64,000 nt of DNA. It comes from Mangrovibacter plantisponsor (lineage in GTDB: Bacteria > Pseudomonadota > Gammaproteobacteria > Enterobacterales > Enterobacteriaceae). Under the pieces are notes generated by a model. That model did no database searches. It saw only the letters and a list, made by a program, of their open reading frames with translations, and was not told the DNA's origin. The position numbers were made by a program, and so were the translations under genes. The stretch lies in the NCBI RefSeq assembly GCF_003182475.1, contig NZ_QGTS01000011.1, forward strand, positions 102,411-166,410, read 5' to 3'. This document shows positions 59,262 to 64,000 of this stretch, one piece after another (the first letter of the stretch is position 1; the number at the start of each line of letters is the position of its first letter).

Positions 59262-60287
59262 ATGAAAAAATTGACGTTAGCCACTCTGGTAGCAGCAGGA
59301 GCGCTGTTTGGTATCGCCAACCAGGCACATGCAGGGTCAACCCTGGATGCCGTTAAAAAGAAAGGATTCGTACAGTGCGGTATCAGTGATGGCTTACCGG
59401 GCTTTTCATACGCTGATGCAAGCGGCAAGTTCACGGGTATTGATGTGGACGTTTGCCGTGGTATTGCTGCTGCCGTATTCGGCGACGCTTCAAAAGTTAA
59501 ATATACTCCACTCACAGCGAAAGAACGTTTTACTGCTTTGCAATCTGGCGAAGTAGACCTGCTTTCACGTAATACCACCTGGACCTCTTCCCGCGATGGT
59601 GGCATGGGGATGGTTTTTGCCGGTGTTAACTATTATGACGGCATTGGCTTCCTCACACACTCTAAAGCCGGATTAAAAAGCGCGAAAGAACTCGACGGTG
59701 CAACCGTCTGTATTCAGGCCGGGACCGATACAGAGCTTAACGTTGCTGACTATTTCAAAGCCAACAACATGAAATACACACCAGTAACATTTGACCGTTC
59801 TGATGAATCAGCAAAAGCGCTTGAATCTGGCCGCTGCGATACGCTGGCTTCTGACCAGTCACAGCTTTATGCGTTGCGCATTAAGCTGAGCAACCCAGGC
59901 GAATGGATTGTTCTGCCTGAAGTTATCTCTAAAGAGCCGCTGGGGCCGGTTGTGCGTCGTGGTGATGATGACTGGTTTGCCATCGTTCGCTGGACACTGT
60001 TTGCCATGCTGGACGCAGAAGAAATGGGTATCAGTTCCAAAAACGTTGATGAAAAAGCAGCGCATCCTTCTACACCGGATATGGCACACCTGTTAGGTGC
60101 TGAAGGTGACTTTGGTAAAGACCTGAAGCTCGACAACAAATGGGCATTCAATATCGTTAAACAGGTCGGTAACTACGGTGAAGTTTTTGATCGCAATGTC
60201 GGTGAAGGTAGCCCACTGAAAATCAAACGTGGTCTCAACAACCTCTGGAACAATGGCGGTATCCAGTACGCCCCGCCAGTACGTTAA
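59262..60287 (+). CDS. aapJ: General L-amino acid ABC transporter, periplasmic binding protein
   Basis: The 341 residues start with a signal peptide (cut near AHA-GSTLD). A family 3 solute-binding protein follows (GFVQCGISDGLPGFSYADASGKFTGIDVDVCR). Orthologue of E. coli yhdW, which I recall as a pseudogene in K-12; here it is intact. Rhizobial AapJ binds many L-amino acids. The exact substrates here are inferred. It heads the aapJQMP operon. Confidence 0.93.
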   Translation: MKKLTLATLVAAGALFGIANQAHAGSTLDAVKKKGFVQCGISDGLPGFSYADASGKFTGIDVDVCRGIAAAVFGDASKVKYTPLTAKERFTALQSGEVDLLSRNTTWTSSRDGGMGMVFAGVNYYDGIGFLTHSKAGLKSAKELDGATVCIQAGTDTELNVADYFKANNMKYTPVTFDRSDESAKALESGRCDTLASDQSQLYALRIKLSNPGEWIVLPEVISKEPLGPVVRRGDDDWFAIVRWTLFAMLDAEEMGISSKNVDEKAAHPSTPDMAHLLGAEGDFGKDLKLDNKWAFNIVKQVGNYGEVFDRNVGEGSPLKIKRGLNNLWNNGGIQYAPPVR

Positions 60288-60358
60288 TTTTTTGCAGTAA
60301 TGGGCACTACATTTGTAGTGCCCTCACGTCTGTCGCATTGTATTACTGAGGTTCGTTT

Positions 60359-61540
60359 ATGTCTCATCGCCGCCTTAAAACGAAAGGAGAACTCTCCTTT
60401 TCTAACCCTGCGGTGCGTGCCTGGCTGTACCAGATTATCGCAATTGTTCTGGTAGCAACGGCCGCAATTTATCTGATACACAACACCATCACAAACCTGA
60501 ACAACCGCGGAATCACTTCCGGATTTGCTTTTCTGGACAGAAGCGCCGGGTTCGGTATTGTCCAGCATCTTATTGATTATGAACAGGGAGATACCTACGG
60601 CAGAGTCTTTGTCGTTGGGTTGCTCAACACACTGCTGGTTTCCGCGCTGTGTATTATTTTTGCTTCTTTTCTGGGTTTTTTCCTTGGACTTGCCCGTCTT
60701 TCAGACAACTGGTTGTTACGGAAGATCTCGACGATATATATCGAAACCTTCCGCAATATTCCGCCACTGCTACAAATTTTCTTCTGGTACTTCGCGGTAT
60801 TGCGTAATTTGCCGGGGCCTCGCCAGGCGCTTGATCTGTTTGATCTGGTGTTCTTAAGCAACCGCGGTCTTTACCTGCCCTCCCCGATTATTGGGGAAGG
60901 TCTTATCGCCACAGGGCTGGCGATACTGGTCGCGCTGGTTGTCAGTTATGGGTTGTACCGGTTTAATCACACACACCAAATCAAAACAGGGCAACTTCGC
61001 CGCACCTGGCCTGTAGCTCTTGTGTTGATACTGGGTTTACCGTTATTAACTCACCTGATCTTTGGTGCTGCAATTCACTGGGATATTCCTGCATTGCGGG
61101 GATTCAATTTCCGCGGAGGGATGGTTTTAATCCCTGAACTGGCGGCACTTACTCTGGCTTTATCCGTCTATACATCAGCATTTATTGCGGAAATAATTCG
61201 CTCGGGTATCCAGTCGGTTCCGTTTGGCCAGCATGAAGCAGCCCGCAGCCTGGGTTTACCCAACCCAATAACCCTGCGCCAGGTTATTATTCCTCAGGCG
61301 TTGCGCGTCATTATCCCGCCACTGACCAGCCAGTACCTGAATATAGTGAAAAACTCCTCACTGGCAGCTGCGATTGGTTATCCGGACATGGTATCGCTTT
61401 TTGCCGGAACTGTACTCAACCAGACCGGGCAGGCTATCGAGACTATTGCTATCACCATGTCGGTTTATTTGATTATCAGCCTGAGCATTTCGTTGTTGAT
61501 GAATATTTATAACCGCCGCATTGCCCTGGTGGAACGTTAA
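60359..61540 (+). CDS. aapQ: General L-amino acid ABC transporter, permease (YhdX/AapQ)
   Basis: The 393 residues are a polar-amino-acid (HisM-type) permease with about eight membrane helices. The cytoplasmic EAA loop QHEAARSLGLPNPITLRQVIIPQALR is clear. It forms the channel with AapM. An insert between the helices is usual for the Aap/Bzt subgroup. Confidence 0.93.
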   Translation: MSHRRLKTKGELSFSNPAVRAWLYQIIAIVLVATAAIYLIHNTITNLNNRGITSGFAFLDRSAGFGIVQHLIDYEQGDTYGRVFVVGLLNTLLVSALCIIFASFLGFFLGLARLSDNWLLRKISTIYIETFRNIPPLLQIFFWYFAVLRNLPGPRQALDLFDLVFLSNRGLYLPSPIIGEGLIATGLAILVALVVSYGLYRFNHTHQIKTGQLRRTWPVALVLILGLPLLTHLIFGAAIHWDIPALRGFNFRGGMVLIPELAALTLALSVYTSAFIAEIIRSGIQSVPFGQHEAARSLGLPNPITLRQVIIPQALRVIIPPLTSQYLNIVKNSSLAAAIGYPDMVSLFAGTVLNQTGQAIETIAITMSVYLIISLSISLLMNIYNRRIALVER

Positions 61541-61549
61541 GGACGCATG

Positions 61550-62653
61550 ATGAGTAAAGCTATTTTATCAAAAGACACTCGTCCTGATGCTTCCAGGTCC
61601 GGACGAACACTACTGTGGATGCGTAAGAATCTGTTTTCATCCTGGAGTAATAGCCTGCTGACAGTTATCTGCCTGTGGTTAATGTGGCAGTTAATTCCAC
61701 CACTGCTCAACTGGGCTATTTTTCACGCTAACTGGGCAGGTTCAACACGTAGTGACTGTACTAAAGACGGTGCCTGTTGGGTGTTCATCCATGCCCGCTT
61801 CGGGCAGTTTATGTATGGGCTCTATCCGCATGAACAGCGCTGGCGTATTAATACGGCATTGATTATTGGCCTGTTGAGTATTCTTCCGATGTTTTGGAAA
61901 AACATGCCGCAACGGGGCCGCTACATCACCGGATGGGTAATCGTTTATCCAGTCGTTGTGTGGTGGTTAATGTACGGCGGTTTCTTCGGGCTTAGCCGCG
62001 TGGAAACACGCCAGTGGGGCGGACTGACACTGACTTTGATTATCGCCTCTATTGGTATTGCCGGTGCATTGCCTCTGGGGATTCTTCTTGCGTTGGGACG
62101 CCGTTCGCGCATGCCTGTAGTCAGAATTCTGTCTGTTGTTTTTATTGAATTCTGGCGTGGTGTGCCGCTCATTACTGTTCTGTTTATGTCTTCAGTAATG
62201 CTGCCGCTTTTTATGTCGGAAGGGACAACGATAGATAAATTAATCAGGGCGTTAGTAGGTGTGGTTCTTTTCCAGTCGTCCTATGTTGCAGAAGTAGTCA
62301 GAGGCGGTTTACAAGCTTTGCCAAAAGGGCAATACGAAGCTGCAGAATCCCTGGCGCTGGGATACTGGAAAACCCATATTTTAGTCATTCTTCCACAAGC
62401 TTTAAAACTGGTGATCCCAGGGCTGGTCAACACGATCATTGCATTATTCAAAGACACCAGCCTGGTCATCATTATAGGCCTGTTCGATTTGTTCAGTAGC
62501 GTTCAGCAAGCCACCGTTGACCCGGCATGGCTTGGGATGTCAACCGAAGGCTATGTCTTCGCCGCAATGGTCTACTGGATCTTCTGTTTCAGCATGTCGC
62601 GCTATAGCCAGTATCTGGAAAAGCGCTTCCATACCGGGCGCACACCGCACTAA
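61550..62653 (+). CDS. aapM: General L-amino acid ABC transporter, permease (YhdY/AapM)
   Basis: Start at the second of two adjacent ATGs, six bases behind AAGGA, giving 367 residues as in E. coli YhdY; 61547 is an alternative. The second permease of the pair, with the EAA loop [26 protein letters not shown]. It lies nine bases after aapQ. Confidence 0.93.
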   Translation: MSKAILSKDTRPDASRSGRTLLWMRKNLFSSWSNSLLTVICLWLMWQLIPPLLNWAIFHANWAGSTRSDCTKDGACWVFIHARFGQFMYGLYPHEQRWRINTALIIGLLSILPMFWKNMPQRGRYITGWVIVYPVVVWWLMYGGFFGLSRVETRQWGGLTLTLIIASIGIAGALPLGILLALGRRSRMPVVRILSVVFIEFWRGVPLITVLFMSSVMLPLFMSEGTTIDKLIRALVGVVLFQSSYVAEVVRGGLQALPKGQYEAAESLALGYWKTHILVILPQALKLVIPGLVNTIIALFKDTSLVIIIGLFDLFSSVQQATVDPAWLGMSTEGYVFAAMVYWIFCFSMSRYSQYLEKRFHTGRTPH

Positions 62654-62661
62654 GGAAAATC

Positions 62662-63420
62662 ATGAGTCAAATTACTATTCAACCTGCCGACGCGATGATT
62701 ACGCTGGAAGATGTTAACAAGTGGTACGGTCAGTTTCATGTATTGAAAGATATTAACCTTAACGTCCAGCAAGGCGAGCGCATTGTACTATGTGGTCCTT
62801 CAGGCTCAGGGAAATCAACAACGATTCGTTGTATCAATCACCTGGAAGAACATCAGCAAGGGCGCATTGTTGTTGATGGCATTGAGCTTAATGATGACAT
62901 CCGCAATATTGAACGGGTCCGTAACGAGGTTGGAATGGTATTCCAGCACTTCAACTTATTCCCGCATCTTACCGTCTTGCAGAACTGTACTCTCGCCCCG
63001 ATTTGGGTGAAAAAAATGCCCAAGCGTGAAGCTGAAGCACTGGCCATGCATTACCTGGAACGTGTACGTATTGCAGAACATGCTAATAAATTCCCCGGTC
63101 AAATATCCGGAGGCCAGCAACAGCGCGTCGCTATTGCCCGGTCGTTGTGTATGAAGCCAAAAATAATGCTGTTTGATGAGCCAACCTCAGCGCTGGATCC
63201 TGAAATGGTTAAAGAGGTGCTGGATACCATGATTGGCCTGGCTGAGGACGGAATGACGATGCTCTGTGTGACCCATGAAATGGGATTTGCCCGTACAGTT
63301 GCTAATCGCGTTATTTTCATGGACAGAGGCGAAATTGTAGAAGAAGCACCACCTGATGAATTCTTCTCTAACCCGCGCTCCGAGCGTACCCGGGCATTCC
63401 TTTCCCAGGTTATTCATTAA
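62662..63420 (+). CDS. aapP: General L-amino acid ABC transporter, ATPase (YhdZ/AapP)
   Basis: The 252 residues match E. coli YhdZ. Walker A GPSGSGKS, signature ISGGQQQR and Walker [15 protein letters not shown] identify a PAAT-family ATPase. It powers AapQM and ends the operon, eight bases after aapM. Confidence 0.96.
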   Translation: MSQITIQPADAMITLEDVNKWYGQFHVLKDINLNVQQGERIVLCGPSGSGKSTTIRCINHLEEHQQGRIVVDGIELNDDIRNIERVRNEVGMVFQHFNLFPHLTVLQNCTLAPIWVKKMPKREAEALAMHYLERVRIAEHANKFPGQISGGQQQRVAIARSLCMKPKIMLFDEPTSALDPEMVKEVLDTMIGLAEDGMTMLCVTHEMGFARTVANRVIFMDRGEIVEEAPPDEFFSNPRSERTRAFLSQVIH

Positions 63421-63442
63421 AATATCCGTATTGCGTTTGCTG

Positions 63443-63473
63443 ATGCCCTGTCTTGTGACAGGGCATTTTTTTA
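63443..63473 (+). terminator. Terminator of aapJQMP
   Basis: A 10-bp stem (ATGCCCTGTC and its complement at 63457-63466) with loop TTGT is followed by a T run, 22 bases past aapP. Confidence 0.93.
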
Positions 63474-63680
63474 TCCGCCTAAACGGGTAAGCAAAACTGG
63501 CAAGAAGAATAAGTATCAGCGGTTCTGGCAGTGCAGCACAGGTTTACGGATGTGCCGTCTCTGCCAGCGCAGAGCCCGGTGGGTGATAAACCAAAAACCG
63601 GGCACGGTGGCCGGGATCACCTGACGGGAACTGTCCCCGGGTGTGAAACTGCAGGTAAGTGGCTGAACAGCCTGAAGCAC

Positions 63681-63715
63681 AAAAGCAAAAAACCCCCAGC
63701 TTTCGCTGAGGGTTC
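63681..63715 (-). terminator. Terminator of the rrn operon
   Basis: The stem AACCCCCAGC/GCTGAGGGTT (63691-63700 and 63705-63714) has a GAAA loop on the minus strand, followed by a T run. It is the typical rrn T1 terminator and lies 11 bases past the 5S end. Confidence 0.93.
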
Positions 63716-63725
63716 TTCTTAATTG

Positions 63726-63845
63726 AAGCCTGGCAGTTCCCTACTCTCGCATGGGGAGACCCCACACTACCATCGGCGCTACGGCGTTTCACTTCTGAGT
63801 TCGGCATGGGGTCAGGTGGGACCACCGCGCTCTTGCCGCCAGGCA
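63726..63845 (-). rRNA. rrf: 5S ribosomal RNA
   Basis: The minus strand reads TGCCTGGCGGCAAGAGCGCG at its 5' end and GGGAACTGCCAGGC at its 3' end, closing the 5S helix I. It is about 120 bases and nearly identical to E. coli 5S. Ends are set by alignment from memory. Only one 5S copy is seen. Confidence 0.97.
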
Positions 63846-63938
63846 TATTCTGTTTTATTCACCGCCTCCCGGCCATGAACATTATCCGTCAACAAGCTAA
63901 AAATTTCGTCTCTCACACCAAAACATCTTTGGCGTTGT

Positions 63939-64000
63939 AAGGTTAAGCCTCACGGTTCATTAGTACCGGTTAGCTCAACGCATCGCTGCGCTTACACACC
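63939..64000 (-). rRNA. rrl: 23S ribosomal RNA, last 62 bases of the 3' end
   Basis: The minus strand reads GGTGTGTAAGCGCAGCGATG at the window edge and ends GTGAGGCTTAACCTT, the conserved 23S 3' end. The rest lies beyond the window. A 93-base spacer separates it from 5S. Confidence 0.95.

Larger units (their letters stand above)
63421..63725. other. Convergent zone between aapP and the rrn operon
   Basis: These 305 bases hold the aap terminator at the left and the rrn terminator at the right. The roughly 210 bases between are GC-rich, with a GCCCGGT/ACCGGGC inverted repeat (near 63571-63600) and neighbouring CCGGG repeats. I see no tRNA gene and no credible ORF. E. coli rrnD has thrV and a second 5S here. 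Confidence 0.6.

Noticed and set aside
63544..63846. Open frame across the 5S rRNA
   Set aside because: It lies on the rRNA gene and its terminator, so it is not a protein-coding gene.

Overview
The window is ordinary chromosomal backbone of a member of the Enterobacterales. Nearly every gene is recognisable as the orthologue of an Escherichia coli gene, most have the same length, and the order follows the E. coli K-12 region from ibaG-mla through rpoN, arcB, gltBD, mdh, argR, mreBCD and fis to an rrn operon. It is not E. coli itself. The nan/gltF block after gltBD, acuI next to csrD and the yhdJ-acrSEF block after fis are all missing, and msrPQ plus a type II dehydroquinase (aroQ) sit between csrD and accBC. 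I saw no insertion sequence, prophage, integrase, CRISPR array or clearly foreign island. I do not name a species.

Layout. 1-3453 (minus): the end of ibaG, then the mlaFEDCB phospholipid transport operon. 3685-9662 (plus): yrbG, kdsD, kdsC, lptC, lptA and lptB (Kdo synthesis and LPS export), then rpoN. 9685-11884: hpf, ptsN, rapZ and npr (sigma-54 and nitrogen-PTS cluster). 11892-16827 (minus): mtgA, elbB, arcB and yhcC, with the small RNA ArcZ on the plus strand at the arcB 3' end. 17516-23406: gltBD. 23556-27218 (minus): sspB, sspA, rpsI, rplM and zapE. 27432-30509: zapG, degQ and degS. mdh (minus), argR and yhcN (plus) follow, then the aaeXAB efflux operon with its divergent regulator aaeR. 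37391-49682 (minus): tldD, yhdP, rng, maf, mreD, mreC, mreB and csrD. 49980-55948: msrPQ, aroQ, accBC, yhdT and panF, then prmA. dusB-fis follows. A nitrogen-type aapJQMP (yhdWXYZ) amino-acid transporter operon comes next. The window closes with the 3' end of an rrn operon (5S and the last bases of 23S, minus strand).

Themes. Envelope functions dominate: Mla, Lpt, MtgA, DegQ/DegS, MreBCD, YhdP and MsrPQ. There is also a nitrogen/carbon control thread: RpoN, the PTS-Ntr proteins, GltBD and ArgR. The aap operon has a readable sigma-54 promoter with two NtrC-like sites upstream, so it is probably served by the RpoN encoded at 8229.

The signals most worth a second look are non-coding: a structured 220-base gap before rapZ; a 34-codon upstream ORF that stops one base before gltB; a near-perfect 29-bp palindrome between mlaF and yrbG; the sigma-54/NtrC module before aapJ; ArcZ; and several long stem-loops in operon gaps. 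I found no convincing previously undescribed protein system. Comparisons with E. coli proteins are from memory, not from a search.
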